A DNA stretch of 64,000 nucleotides. Origin: Chryseobacterium capnotolerans. Lineage in GTDB: Bacteria > Bacteroidota > Bacteroidia > Flavobacteriales > Weeksellaceae. The notes beneath the pieces were generated by a model, which worked only from the letters and a program-made list of their open reading frames with translations, was not told the origin of the DNA and did no database searches. Each line of letters opens with the position of its first letter. The first letter of the stretch is position 1. This document shows positions 36,644 to 45,741 of the stretch, piece after piece. Made by a program: the position numbers and the translations under genes. Location: assembly GCF_021278965.1 (NCBI RefSeq), contig NZ_CP065589.1:563001-627000 (forward strand), read 5' to 3'.

Positions 36644-37903
36644 ATGTTAAATAGATACTTGACGCTTGCTTTTTTATCCTGTTTTTTAATTGGTTTTTCA
36701 CAAAATACCAAAAACGACATTCAAATTCCTAAGCAGTTTGCTGACCAAAAGAATATGGGTAAAGCGATAAAAAATATCAGCGAACAATTGAAAGATCATA
36801 CGATAGTAGGGCTGGGAGAAGGAACACATGGAACCAAAGAGTTTAATGAAATCAGAGGGGAGATTTCCAAACAATTAATCAGTAAAAATGATTTTAGAAT
36901 TATAGCATTTGAAAGTGCTTATGGTGATGCTTCATTTTTGAATGAGGCTGTTAACTCAGAGGTGGATTTACATATTGCTTTAAAGAAATATATAACATCT
37001 ATCTGGCAGACAAAAGAGATCTATGCTCTGCTGACATGGATTAGAGAGTATAATAAAAATCATACAGACAAGGTAATTATTTCCGGGTTTGATACAGACG
37101 TTCTTACCAATAGTGCAGAAATTTTGAAAAAATCTGTAGGTTTAGGAAAAGAGTTTACAGAAATAACAAGTGAGATTAAAACAAAAGCAGCATTACAGGA
37201 TGAAATGTGGGAAAAACAAAATGACCCCGCTTTCAAACTGGATATGAAAACTGTAATAAAAAATGGAACAGAAGGATTTCTATTAGTTAAGAAAGCAGAC
37301 AGCTTATATGGTCAAAAAATGAATCTGAGTTCCAAACTGGCTCTATACAACCTTGAACAAGGGTTTAAGATTCCTTACGAAGCAGGCAAAAAAAATTATG
37401 ATGTTTCCAGAGACCTTATTATGGCTGAAATGATTGGGAAAATTCAATCTGGATATCATCAAAAGATGATTCTTTTTGCTCATAATGCCCATATTGCCCT
37501 CAAGCCTATTCTTGTAGATGGAATGGGAGGGTATATTAAAGAAAAATATGGAAAAAACTATTATGCATTGGCAACATCTACCTCCCTTGGACACTATAGT
37601 GCTACAACCGATCCACGCGCAGTGAAAAGTAATACATATACATCTTATCAACTTCCTGGAAAACTGGAAAACAGTTGGGAGGAAAAGTTAGAACATAATA
37701 CTTATGAAAATTATTTTGTAAACTTTAATAACAACTCGGAAAATAGATATGGTCAACCTTTTAAGATGAGATTTGTAGGATATGGTCCGATTACACCTGC
37801 AACAGAAAAATTTACTATTACAGAACCTTTAAAGCTTAATGAATGCTTTGACGGAATTATTTTCATAAAACAAACCAATGCCTCAGAACATTTAACAAAT
37901 TGA
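36644..37903 (+). CDS. Erythromycin esterase-like (EreA/Pfam PF05139) protein
   Basis: This 419-residue protein has a signal peptide (YLTLAFLSCFLIGFSQ). The family hallmarks are TIVGLGEGTHGTKEFNEIR with the catalytic-type Glu/His, a second block IIAFESAYGD, and FAHNAHIALKP with a conserved His. The family includes macrolide esterases (EreA/EreB) and many uncharacterised succinoglycan-type hydrolases. Chromosomal, exported Bacteroidota members like this one are not shown to give macrolide resistance. It shares an operon with the serine hydrolase. Confidence 0.88.
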   Translation: MLNRYLTLAFLSCFLIGFSQNTKNDIQIPKQFADQKNMGKAIKNISEQLKDHTIVGLGEGTHGTKEFNEIRGEISKQLISKNDFRIIAFESAYGDASFLNEAVNSEVDLHIALKKYITSIWQTKEIYALLTWIREYNKNHTDKVIISGFDTDVLTNSAEILKKSVGLGKEFTEITSEIKTKAALQDEMWEKQNDPAFKLDMKTVIKNGTEGFLLVKKADSLYGQKMNLSSKLALYNLEQGFKIPYEAGKKNYDVSRDLIMAEMIGKIQSGYHQKMILFAHNAHIALKPILVDGMGGYIKEKYGKNYYALATSTSLGHYSATTDPRAVKSNTYTSYQLPGKLENSWEEKLEHNTYENYFVNFNNNSENRYGQPFKMRFVGYGPITPATEKFTITEPLKLNECFDGIIFIKQTNASEHLTN

Positions 37904-37950
37904 TCGGATTTTTATTGATTTTCAATGTATTTCTTCGATTTTATTAATAG

Positions 37951-37979
37951 CAGTCTGACTTTTAAAGTTAGACTGTTTT
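37951..37979 (+). terminator. Terminator of the serine hydrolase / esterase operon
   Basis: CAGTCTGACTTT / AAAGTTAGACTG form a near-perfect stem followed by TTTT. The end of the hairpin is only 5 bp from the queD -7 box. Confidence 0.75.
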
Positions 37980-37983
37980 GTCA

Positions 37984-37991
37984 TATCTTTG
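37984..37991 (+). promoter_or_regulatory. queD -7 element, probably giving a leaderless mRNA
   Basis: TATCTTTG ends four bases before the queD ATG at 37996. Since transcription starts a few bases beyond the -7 box, the mRNA should begin at or near the start codon. Confidence 0.55.
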
Positions 37992-37995
37992 CAAT

Positions 37996-38442
37996 ATGAT
38001 ACGTATTACAAAAATTTTTACATTCGAAACAGCCCACGTACTGTATAACTACGACGGGAAATGTAAAAATATGCATGGACATTCCTATAAGCTGTTTGTA
38101 ACAGTGAAAGGGAAGCCGATTAATGATATTGATAACCCTAAAAATGGGATGGTAGTTGATTTCGGAGATATCAAAAGTATCGTAAAATCTGAGATCGTAG
38201 ACGTCTGGGATCATGCAGTACTTTTAAATGCCTTGACTCCCCATAAAGAATTGGGTGATGATCTTGAGCAAAAAGGGCATAAAGTAATCTATTGCACTTT
38301 CCAGCCAACCTGTGAAAATATGCTGTATGCTATTGCCGCTAAAATAAAATCAAGACTTCCGGAAGGAATTTCTCTGGCTTATCTTAAACTTCATGAGACA
38401 GAAAACTCTTATGGAGAATGGTTTGCAGAAGACAATCAATAA
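37996..38442 (+). CDS. queD: 6-carboxytetrahydropterin synthase QueD
   Basis: This enzyme makes 6-carboxy-5,6,7,8-tetrahydropterin from dihydroneopterin triphosphate in queuosine biosynthesis. The 148-residue protein has FTFETAHVLYNYDGKC with the catalytic Cys, the zinc ligands in KNMHGHSYKL, MVVDFGDIKSIV, VWDHAVLLN, PTCENMLYAIA and LHETENSYGEW. The start at 37996 is set by the -7 box just before it. No other queuosine genes are adjacent. lpxH begins 24 bp downstream. Confidence 0.95.
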   Translation: MIRITKIFTFETAHVLYNYDGKCKNMHGHSYKLFVTVKGKPINDIDNPKNGMVVDFGDIKSIVKSEIVDVWDHAVLLNALTPHKELGDDLEQKGHKVIYCTFQPTCENMLYAIAAKIKSRLPEGISLAYLKLHETENSYGEWFAEDNQ

Positions 38443-38466
38443 TTATTATCCCATAAAGCTCAGACG

Positions 38467-39237
38467 GTGTTAAAAACAACAATTAATTTAGAACCTGGAA
38501 AAAAAGTATACTTTGCTTCAGATCAGCATTTCGGTGCACCTACTCCTAAAGAAAGTAAGGTACGTGAAGAAAGATTTATACGATGGATGGATCAGATCAA
38601 AGAAGATGCACAGGTTTTATTTTTAATGGGCGATCTTTTCGACTTCTGGCATGAATGGAAACACGTAGTCCCCAAAGGATATATTCGTGTTTTAGGGAAA
38701 ATTGCAGAACTGAAAGACAGAGGAATCCATATTTATTTTTTTGTGGGAAACCACGACCTGTGGATGAAAGATTATCTTGAAGAAGAAATTGGGTGTACGG
38801 TTTTTTACCAGAAACAATATTTTGAGATGGGTGGAAAACAGTTTTTGCTGGCTCATGGAGACGGATTGGGGCCTGGTGATAAAGGGTACAAAAGAATGAA
38901 AAAACTTTTTACCAATCCGGTGGCACAATGGTTTTTCAAATGGCTTCACCCTGATATTGCCATGAAAGTAGCCTTATATCTTTCCCAGAAAAATAAAATG
39001 ATCTCAGGAGAAGAAGACAAAGCATTCTTAGGGGAAGATAAAGAGTTTCTGATTATCTATTCCAAGGAGAAACTGAAGACCCAGAAGATTGATTATTTCA
39101 TATATGGGCACCGCCATCTTCCTATGGTATTGAATTTAGGACAAAATTCAAAATATATCAATCTGGGAGACTGGATTTCTTACTTTACCTATGGCGTTTT
39201 TGATCAAGACTTTGAACTGAAGACTTTCGAAAAATAA
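38467..39237 (+). CDS. lpxH: UDP-2,3-diacylglucosamine pyrophosphatase LpxH
   Basis: LpxH makes lipid X from UDP-2,3-diacylglucosamine in lipid A synthesis, at the inner face of the inner membrane. The 256-residue calcineurin-like phosphoesterase has metal motifs SDQHFGAP, GDLFDFWHEW, VGNHDLWM, LAHGDGLGPGD and YGHRHLP. It starts with GTG at 38467 (VLKTTINLEPG), 24 bp after queD. The FDFWHEW and LWMKDYL features point to LpxH rather than a general phosphatase. Confidence 0.93.
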   Translation: MLKTTINLEPGKKVYFASDQHFGAPTPKESKVREERFIRWMDQIKEDAQVLFLMGDLFDFWHEWKHVVPKGYIRVLGKIAELKDRGIHIYFFVGNHDLWMKDYLEEEIGCTVFYQKQYFEMGGKQFLLAHGDGLGPGDKGYKRMKKLFTNPVAQWFFKWLHPDIAMKVALYLSQKNKMISGEEDKAFLGEDKEFLIIYSKEKLKTQKIDYFIYGHRHLPMVLNLGQNSKYINLGDWISYFTYGVFDQDFELKTFEK

Positions 39238-39267
39238 AAAAAATTACCCCTAAAAGGAGGTAATTTG

Positions 39268-39295
39268 AGAATGAGTGGGGGACTCATTCTGTTTT
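39268..39295 (+). terminator. lpxH terminator
   Basis: AGAATGAGT-GGGGG-ACTCATTCT is a perfect stem followed by GTTTTAAT. A smaller AATTACC / GGTAATT hairpin lies just upstream. Confidence 0.8.
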
Positions 39296-39425
39296 AATCC
39301 ATATTCCGGTTAAATACTTGCAAGAAGTTTACCAAAGTCAATTTCAGATATTAAAAAAAAGTTAAATAAAAATATTTTATCCAGATAATTGCTTTACATA
39401 AAAGTAATAAGAAGATTGAAAAATT

Positions 39426-40418
39426 ATGGAACCGAAAAATATATTCAACATACAAACTGAACAGGATTTCCTGAATGCATCATTGAAAACATTTCGTTAT
39501 CAGTATGAAAACGTTGAGATATATAGGAAATTTGTCGATTTCTTAAACATCAATCCCGATGAGGTTGACGACTTGTTAAAAATCCCTTTTCTTCCAATTG
39601 AAATGTTTAAAAACCATCAGATTCTGGATGAAAATGTAACTACAGATCTATTTTTTCAGAGCTCCGGAACAACACAGATGAACCTTTCAAAACATTTCAT
39701 TGCTGATACGGAGTTGTATGAAGAAAGTATTTATAAAAGTTTTGAACAATTTATCGGCAAACCTGAAGATTTTATTTTTCTTGGGCTGCTTCCAAGTTAT
39801 CTTGAAAAGCAGAATTCATCGCTAATCTATATGGTAGATTATCTGATGAAAAAATCTTCAAAAGCAGAAAACGGTTATTTCCTTTATAATCATGCCGATC
39901 TTTTCAATCTTTTAAACCAGTTACAAGATAAAAAAGTAATCCTTTTCGGAGTTTCTTTTGCTTTGCTAGACTTCTTAGATTACTGTCATTCCGAACGTGA
40001 TGGGGAATCTTTGGGCATTCTTGAAAACCTAATTGTTATCGAAACAGGAGGAATGAAGGGAAGAAAAGAAGAAATGACCAAAGATGAACTTTTGAAAATT
40101 CTGCAGGAAGGCTTTAAAACAGATAGAATTTACTCAGAATATTCAATGACAGAGTTGCTTTCTCAGGCTTATTCCCTAGGAAACAATGAGTATCAGTGCC
40201 CTAATTGGATGAGCATCAAGATCAGAAATGCAGAAGATCCTTTTTCTTATGAAAAAGAAGGAAGAACCGGAGCAATTAATATCATCGATCTAGCCAATAC
40301 ACATTCCTGCTCCTTTATTGCAACTCAGGATTTAGGTAAAATAGTAGGTGGCAAATTTCAGGTGCTGGGAAGAATAGATCATTCTGATATCAGGGGCTGT
40401 AGTTTGTTAGTGAGTTAA
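39426..40418 (+). CDS. LuxE-family acyl-protein synthetase-like enzyme
   Basis: This 330-residue protein resembles the acyl-adenylating LuxE/phenylacetate-CoA ligase group: NPDEVDDLLKIPFLPIEMFK, an ATP-binding Ser/Thr-rich loop FFQSSGTTQMN, and later IVIETGGMKGRKEEMTKDEL and YSEYSMTELLSQAY. LuxE ligates fatty acids to a Cys in bioluminescence, but Bacteroidota homologues occur without lux genes and probably activate an acyl group for surface-molecule or lipid synthesis. The partner is unknown. Confidence 0.82.
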   Translation: MEPKNIFNIQTEQDFLNASLKTFRYQYENVEIYRKFVDFLNINPDEVDDLLKIPFLPIEMFKNHQILDENVTTDLFFQSSGTTQMNLSKHFIADTELYEESIYKSFEQFIGKPEDFIFLGLLPSYLEKQNSSLIYMVDYLMKKSSKAENGYFLYNHADLFNLLNQLQDKKVILFGVSFALLDFLDYCHSERDGESLGILENLIVIETGGMKGRKEEMTKDELLKILQEGFKTDRIYSEYSMTELLSQAYSLGNNEYQCPNWMSIKIRNAEDPFSYEKEGRTGAINIIDLANTHSCSFIATQDLGKIVGGKFQVLGRIDHSDIRGCSLLVS

Positions 40419-40503
40419 TGGCTTAGAATAATAATAAGAGATTTTGAAATTTTGAAGAATGTTTCTTATCTCAGCCTAAACATCTCATCTTTACATGTAA
40501 AGT

Positions 40504-41049
40504 ATGCTTAAAATAGAGGAACTTGTTCATGCATATATTCATACCCATTGCGATTTTGAAAAAGAACTCGTCCTGACCAACTATTTCCAGGCTGATTGGG
40601 AAGCAGATCTACTTATTATTGACGCTGACGGAATAAGCCATGAAATTGAAATTAAGCTTTCAAAAAGTGATTTTAAAAATGATTTCAAAAAATCATACAT
40701 TAATAAAGATACCGGAGAGACGTTTCTGAAACACGATAAAATTTCTTGTGGAGATTATATTTGTAACGCATTCAGCTTCTTATTGCCAATGGGAATGGTA
40801 GATGCTGGCAGTATTCCGGAGCATTGCGGAATCATTGAGTTTTATCATAATGAAGATACCTGGAATACAGAATTCTATCTTATCCGTCCACCCAAAAGAC
40901 TTCACGGAGATTCTTACTGGCAACTGAATGATAAAGATCTTTTCATCAGAAAAATAGCCTTGAACTTACTTCAGCGAAAAATGGAAATCAAAGGTAAGCA
41001 TGAAGAACTCATCTTCAAAAATCCTTTTGATCTTAAAAATAAAAAGTAA
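40504..41049 (+). CDS. MmcB-like PD-(D/E)XK nuclease-fold protein
   Basis: This 181-residue protein has the nuclease-core pattern WEADLLIIDADG followed by HEIEIKLSKSDFKND, matching the D...ExK motif of the PD-(D/E)XK fold. MmcB and related proteins act in DNA repair, but this assignment rests on the short motif. Its partner genes give no extra hint. A bidirectional terminator separates it from aqpZ. Confidence 0.7.
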   Translation: MLKIEELVHAYIHTHCDFEKELVLTNYFQADWEADLLIIDADGISHEIEIKLSKSDFKNDFKKSYINKDTGETFLKHDKISCGDYICNAFSFLLPMGMVDAGSIPEHCGIIEFYHNEDTWNTEFYLIRPPKRLHGDSYWQLNDKDLFIRKIALNLLQRKMEIKGKHEELIFKNPFDLKNKK

Positions 41050-41071
41050 ATAATATAAAAACATTGCATAA

Positions 41072-41099
41072 AAAAATCCTGTCATTAGACAGGATTTTA
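41072..41099. terminator. Bidirectional terminator between convergent genes
   Basis: AAATCCTGTC-ATTA-GACAGGATTT has an A tract before and a T tract after, so it works for both the nuclease-fold gene and aqpZ. Confidence 0.9.
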
Positions 41100-41124
41100 T
41101 AGTTATTTATAGTTCTAAAATGAA

Positions 41125-41844
41125 TTAATCTACTACTTCGTCAGAATCTCTCTGAAGTAAAAATTTGTAGATCAGTCCACCTACAATTCCACCAAGAATA
41201 GGAGCTACCCAGAACAACCAAAGTTGTGACATCGCTAATCCGCCTGTGAAAACTGCCTGCGATAGGGATCTTGCAGGGTTTACAGAAGTATTTGTAATAG
41301 GGATGGAGATTAAGTGGATCAAAGTAAGGGCAAGTCCAATGGCGATACCGGCAAACTTACCATTGGCCCATTTATCCGTAGCACCCATAATCACGATAAG
41401 GAAAAAAGCTGTTAATAAAAACTCCGCCAGAAATGCAGCACCCATACTGAATGCTTTTCCGTTGTAGACTGCTTCTCCGTAGAAATTGGTAGCAAAAGCT
41501 CCCGGTGCCGAGAAATCGACAACCCCGGCTCCGTTAAGGATTGTATATAGACATCCGGCTGCTACAATAGCACCAAGACACTGCGCTACAATATAAGGGA
41601 TAAGGTCTTTAGCCGAGAATCTTCCCCCAGCTAGAAGTCCGAAAGAAACAGCAGGGTTGAAGTGACCGCCGGAAATATGACCTACGGCATACGCCATTGT
41701 AAGAACAGTAAGACCGAAGGCTAACGCAACTCCTAAAAGTCCGATCCCGATATCAGGAACACCCGCTGCAAAAACAGCGCTCCCGCAACCTCCGAAAACA
41801 AGCCAAAATGTGCCGAAAAATTCAGCAAAAAGTTTTTTTATCAT
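41125..41844 (-). CDS. aqpZ: Aquaporin Z
   Basis: This 239-residue inner-membrane water channel has six membrane helices and two NPA half-helices: [14 protein letters not shown] and [10 protein letters not shown]. The aromatic/arginine filter Arg follows the second NPA. The start [16 protein letters not shown] (ATG at 41844) is standard; an in-frame codon 27 bp upstream lies next to the promoter and is rejected. The -7 box TACATTTG lies at 41869-41876 on the minus strand. Confidence 0.96.
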   Translation of the reverse strand: MIKKLFAEFFGTFWLVFGGCGSAVFAAGVPDIGIGLLGVALAFGLTVLTMAYAVGHISGGHFNPAVSFGLLAGGRFSAKDLIPYIVAQCLGAIVAAGCLYTILNGAGVVDFSAPGAFATNFYGEAVYNGKAFSMGAAFLAEFLLTAFFLIVIMGATDKWANGKFAGIAIGLALTLIHLISIPITNTSVNPARSLSQAVFTGGLAMSQLWLFWVAPILGGIVGGLIYKFLLQRDSDEVVD

Positions 41845-42061
41845 GTTGTTTATTTTTAAAATGTAACTCAAATGTAGAATTTATATCTTAAAGTAAAAAG
41901 TTAAAACTGAAAAAATATTTCAAAATTGAAGGAATAAAAATTATAAATTAAACAAATTGGTTTGATGTTTGTTTGGGATTTGTCGGGATACGATTATAGT
42001 TGCTATTGGATGAACTAACATAATCGTTTTATTGTTCGGTACTAATTTAAAGTGGTGGTTA

Positions 42062-42682
42062 ATGAGAAAGTTTCTTTATGTGGTCTTTGTACCTTTTATG
42101 TATAGTTTACATTATTCGCAGGCAGCAAAAAAAGCGCTTCCCTGCTATGATCTTACAACTGTTTTAAAGGTAGAACCTACAGCGCTTTACAAATCACATC
42201 TGGATGCCTCCAAAAGTTTTGGAGTACATCTACTGAAAGACTCCAAAACCGTACAGAAATATATCAACAAAGGGAAGTTTCATAAAATCAAGAAGTCAGG
42301 AAAAGGATATCAGGTTCAGAGGCTAGATTACAGCAGGGCTTATATGGTTTCTAAAGGAAAGACTACACTGGAAAATATGGGTTCCAAATTCAGCAAGGCA
42401 ACAAAAGGAGGCACTTTCACGGTTTCATCCATTACCAGAACATTGGAAGACCAATGCCGGTTAAGAAGAGTGAATTCTAATGCATCATTGGGAATAAGCT
42501 CTCATAACTATGGCAATTCTTTTGATATTTCTTATATAAGATTTAATAATGTCCTGAAATATAATCCAAAAATGGAAGCGGCTCTAGAGAAAGTTTTAAA
42601 GCATTATGCGGATGCTGGTAGAATTTATTACATAAAAGAAAAACAACAAAGCTGTTATCATATTACAGTGAGAAATTATTAA
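42062..42682 (+). CDS. DUF5715 family, M15-like peptidase fold, exported
   Basis: This 206-residue protein has an N-terminal signal-like helix (FLYVVFVPFMYSLHYSQA). The C-terminal part has ITRTLEDQCRLRR, then ISSHNYGNSFDISY and a terminal CYHITVRN. The SxHxxGxxxD pattern plus a later His matches the zinc-ligand set of M15 D-Ala-D-Ala peptidases. DUF5715 proteins of Bacteroidota are thought to be envelope hydrolases; peptidoglycan is the likely substrate but unproven. ATG at 42062 is chosen over the in-frame TTG at 42032. Confidence 0.82.
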   Translation: MRKFLYVVFVPFMYSLHYSQAAKKALPCYDLTTVLKVEPTALYKSHLDASKSFGVHLLKDSKTVQKYINKGKFHKIKKSGKGYQVQRLDYSRAYMVSKGKTTLENMGSKFSKATKGGTFTVSSITRTLEDQCRLRRVNSNASLGISSHNYGNSFDISYIRFNNVLKYNPKMEAALEKVLKHYADAGRIYYIKEKQQSCYHITVRNY

Positions 42683-42703
42683 TTAAATTCCTACTTGCAC
42701 AGC

Positions 42704-43516
42704 ATGTTTAGTTTGTATAATTTTATACAGCTAAAAACCATGCTTATGACAACATTAAACTCCGTAAATTATTTGCTCTCTGTAGAAAAATGTAAAGCAG
42801 CTGCTGACGAATGGATTGGCTGCCGCTGGGATTTTTTAAGGATAAAGAACTTAATTCCTACCAATTATGTATTCAATATTTCTGATGGCCCCCTTCAATG
42901 GATGAAAAGCTATAAGGAGTATCCTGAATTCTGTGCTGCAATGGGAATATTGAACAATCAGGTCATTCTGATTTTTTATCCACTGAATGAAAAAGGAGAC
43001 CGAATAGATCAAACAGAATATCCTTACACTTATCTTACTGAATTAGATAAAGACCTGAAGCTTCAGGAGATTCAGGAATATACTATTGTTAAAAATGCCA
43101 TTCTTTCCAAAGGGCTTGAAAAAATGGAACAAACTTCAGATATGGCTTATCCTATCTCCAATAAACCTATTTTGGATCAGGATGTGGCTATTGATGCTAT
43201 TGAAACCTGGAGAGAATCAGGAATGGACTGGTTCTATAAAGAACACAAAGAATCTGAAGGAGCAGGAATCTTTACCAAATTTTATGTTCCTACAGCAGAT
43301 TTATGTCTTTCAGATGCAGGCTTGCGAGAAATCAAATGTTCTTTTGGGCTTAAACTTAACAAAGTATACGGGAAAATGTTAGTAACTCTTATTTTCATTT
43401 CTTTCCGTGAAGACCTTCAGAATTCACAACATGCTGAAACATTTTCTAATATGTATGACTGGGCAAAACCATGTCCTCCAATCTGTCGTATACCAGGGGT
43501 TGAAAATGGATTTTAA
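42704..43516 (+). CDS. Hypothetical protein
   Basis: This protein of about 270 residues has no signal peptide or membrane helix. It contains SVEKCKAAADEWIGCRWDFL, IAIDAIETWRE-type helical segments and a C-terminal MYDWAKPCPPICRIPG with clustered Cys and Pro. It starts with ATG at 42704; ATG at 42740 (MLMTTLNSVN) is an alternative. It begins 21 bp after the DUF5715 stop and ends 21 bp before the membrane-protein gene, so it may belong to one transcript. I do not recognise the family. Confidence 0.7.
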   Translation: MFSLYNFIQLKTMLMTTLNSVNYLLSVEKCKAAADEWIGCRWDFLRIKNLIPTNYVFNISDGPLQWMKSYKEYPEFCAAMGILNNQVILIFYPLNEKGDRIDQTEYPYTYLTELDKDLKLQEIQEYTIVKNAILSKGLEKMEQTSDMAYPISNKPILDQDVAIDAIETWRESGMDWFYKEHKESEGAGIFTKFYVPTADLCLSDAGLREIKCSFGLKLNKVYGKMLVTLIFISFREDLQNSQHAETFSNMYDWAKPCPPICRIPGVENGF

Positions 43517-43537
43517 AAATAATAAATTAATTAAGGA

Positions 43538-44161
43538 ATGGCAGATCTTTATAAGACGATTTTATTCCTAAACTATGCATTGCTTCTGGCAGTTATTTTG
43601 CTGGGAGCAGCTAAATACCGCATATTAAATCATAAAGAAAAGCAATATTTTTATTGTATTGCTTTTCTATTTTTTATTGAACTGCTGAATCTTGCACTTC
43701 CTTATGTTTTCAGGCTTAATGATACTTCATTTCTCTATCCGTTTTATATAGCCGGAGAATTTTTTCTACTGACAGGTTTGTTTATCAGAAAGCTGGATTG
43801 GTCTAAATATCTTTTAGGATTGGGAGCAGCCATTTCCGTTGGCTTTATGATCTCAAAGTACGGGTTTGACTATCCGGCCAATGCTGATATTGCAAAGGTG
43901 GTTTCTAATATGATCATCATTTGCCTTTCAGGGCTTACATTGATTAGTGAAATTAAAAAAACATCAGCACAGAACCGCTTTCTTTGGGTAGATGCCAGTA
44001 TTTTTTTCTATTATTCTGTTTCAGTATTTATTTTCATCATCCAGCATCAGATTGTTAATCTTTCGGAAAACAGTTATTATATACTTTTCAGTGCCAATAA
44101 TATTTTTTCCAGTATCCTGTACTGTTCACTCTTATATACCTTTATCCGATTAAAGAAGTAA
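43538..44161 (+). CDS. Polytopic membrane protein preceding a histidine kinase
   Basis: This 207-residue protein has about seven hydrophobic helices (first AILFLNYALLLAVILLG-type, last IFSSILYCSLLYTFIRL). No known family is recognised. It directly precedes a histidine kinase and LuxR-type regulator on the same strand, so it may act as the signal-sensing or transport partner of that pair. This is inference from position. Confidence 0.72.
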   Translation: MADLYKTILFLNYALLLAVILLGAAKYRILNHKEKQYFYCIAFLFFIELLNLALPYVFRLNDTSFLYPFYIAGEFFLLTGLFIRKLDWSKYLLGLGAAISVGFMISKYGFDYPANADIAKVVSNMIIICLSGLTLISEIKKTSAQNRFLWVDASIFFYYSVSVFIFIIQHQIVNLSENSYYILFSANNIFSSILYCSLLYTFIRLKK

Positions 44162-44256
44162 CCTTAAATATCAACCTTTTAATCCTTATAATTGTTACCA
44201 TAGCAATTATAGTAGCCTTTATTCTATTAGCTTACAGGGCTTTTATAAGCAGGATT

Positions 44257-44871
44257 ATGAAGGAGAAAAATGTACAGCATGAAGCAGAAGTCCTTCATCA
44301 GAAAAAACTGGCATTGGAAAATATCAAGGCTCAGGAAGAAGAGCGGAAAAGAATAGCCGTAATGATTCATGATGATATTGGAAACAGGCTCAATATCCTA
44401 TCCTTATGGCTCAATAATCTGGATACCCAAGGTGATGAATTGATTAAAAAAAATATTTATGGGCAAATGTCCTCATTGATCGATGCTGCCAGAAGTATTT
44501 CTCATTCATTATATCCTGTTAATCTCGAATCAGTAGGATTGATCTTGTATGTAGAAGAACTCATTGCCAATCTTTCTCACAAAATTAATATATCCATGCA
44601 GGTAATGCCGGGATATGAAAAGAAAGATCTTTTTGTAGAAGTACAATTGTACAGGATTATTCAGGAATTTACCACCAATGTTATCAAACATTCAACAGCA
44701 ACAGATCTTTGGATTTATATTAAAGATGATCCGCAAAATATGGCCGTCGTTATTTCAGACAACGGACAGGGATTCGAATATGAAGAAGTGAAAAAAGGAA
44801 TGGGGATCAAAAACATTGAATCCAGGATCAAATCGATGAATGCCAGTCATAAATGGAAAAAATCTTTTTAA
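44257..44871 (+). CDS. Histidine kinase of the NarX/DesK type, C-terminus frameshifted
   Basis: The phospho-acceptor helix has ERKRIAVMIHDDIGNRLN (HisKA_3, His in MIHDD). The HATPase domain has FTTNVIKHSTAT (N box), ISDNGQGFEYE and KGMGIKNIESRI. As read it ends SHKWKKSF. One extra base in the A6 run at 44857-44862 or the T5 run at 44865-44869 gives a longer tail with NKGSRLIIKIPKYHE, overlapping the next gene. Upstream of the ATG the frame is open back past 44161 and encodes a membrane helix (LLILIIVTIAIIVAFILLAY) without ATG, GTG or TTG, so the true start may also be masked. The response regulator follows. Confidence 0.8.
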   Translation: MKEKNVQHEAEVLHQKKLALENIKAQEEERKRIAVMIHDDIGNRLNILSLWLNNLDTQGDELIKKNIYGQMSSLIDAARSISHSLYPVNLESVGLILYVEELIANLSHKINISMQVMPGYEKKDLFVEVQLYRIIQEFTTNVIKHSTATDLWIYIKDDPQNMAVVISDNGQGFEYEEVKKGMGIKNIESRIKSMNASHKWKKSF

Positions 44872-44910
44872 ATAAAGGAAGTCGTTTAATTATTAAAATT
44901 CCGAAATATC

Positions 44911-45588
44911 ATGAGTTCCCAAATCAAAATAGCACTGATTGATGATGAACAGCTGATCCTTGAAGGGGTAAAAATGCTGCTGTCTAATGAAAAAAATATA
45001 TCTGTATCCCTTACTGCAGATAACGGCCCTGATTTTATAGACTGTCTGGAGAAGCTTTCAGAGAAAGACTTTCCTGATATTGCCCTCGTAGATGTTCAAA
45101 TGAAGCCGATGAATGGTTTTGAACTGGTGGAGGTTCTCAAAGAAAAATATCCGGATCTTAAAATCATTATTTTATCTTCCCACTATAAAACATCCATTTT
45201 AGGATATATGGTCAAGCTGGGCGTTTCCGCTTTTCTTCCTAAAAATTCTGATAAGAAAACATTTATTGATGCCATTACGATGGTCTATAAAAACGGAGTT
45301 TTCTTTACTGCTGAAGACCATCAGATGCTGTTTACCTATATGAACAGCTCAGCTAAGAAAAATTCACTTTTTGAAACCGAAGACGAATTGTCTGAAAGAG
45401 AAAAAGACGTTGTAAAACTGATCTGTCAGGAATTTACCAACAATGAAATTGGTGAGAAACTTTTCATAAGTCCCAGAACTGTTGAAAGCCACAGGCAGCG
45501 TATCCTTGAAAAAATAGGAGCTAAAAACACAGTGGGAATAGTAATCTATGCCATTGTCAACAATATTTATTCCCTTGAAAAAATATAA
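44911..45588 (+). CDS. NarL/LuxR-type response regulator
   Basis: This 225-residue regulator is the likely partner of the histidine kinase just upstream. The receiver domain has DDEQ at 11-14, phospho-acceptor D61 in ALVDVQMKPMNGF, and K113 region in FLPKNSDK. The C-terminal GerE helix-turn-helix has LSEREKDVVKLICQEF and TNNEIGEKLFISPRTVESHR. The targets are unknown. A terminator follows. Confidence 0.94.
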   Translation: MSSQIKIALIDDEQLILEGVKMLLSNEKNISVSLTADNGPDFIDCLEKLSEKDFPDIALVDVQMKPMNGFELVEVLKEKYPDLKIIILSSHYKTSILGYMVKLGVSAFLPKNSDKKTFIDAITMVYKNGVFFTAEDHQMLFTYMNSSAKKNSLFETEDELSEREKDVVKLICQEFTNNEIGEKLFISPRTVESHRQRILEKIGAKNTVGIVIYAIVNNIYSLEKI

Positions 45589-45592
45589 TCTG

Positions 45593-45617
45593 ATTCCGTA
45601 GAAATACGGAATTTTTT
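45593..45617 (+). terminator. Terminator of the kinase/regulator operon
   Basis: ATTCCGTA-GAAA-TACGGAAT is a perfect stem followed by TTTTT, 5 bp after the regulator stop. Confidence 0.92.
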
Positions 45618-45741
45618 ATTTGGTACTTTTCACTCTAGCCAGACTGCTCTTTCTTCCGTTATTTTGAAATGTCTCTTTTAGGGATTTTAAAATAAAAACA
45701 TAAATGTACAGAGAGATCTGTAATAAAAAATTAACAAAAGA

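Noticed and set aside
36644..37903. Calling the Ere-like protein a macrolide-resistance gene
   Set aside because: The family is broad and this copy is an ordinary chromosomal exported protein with no resistance context.
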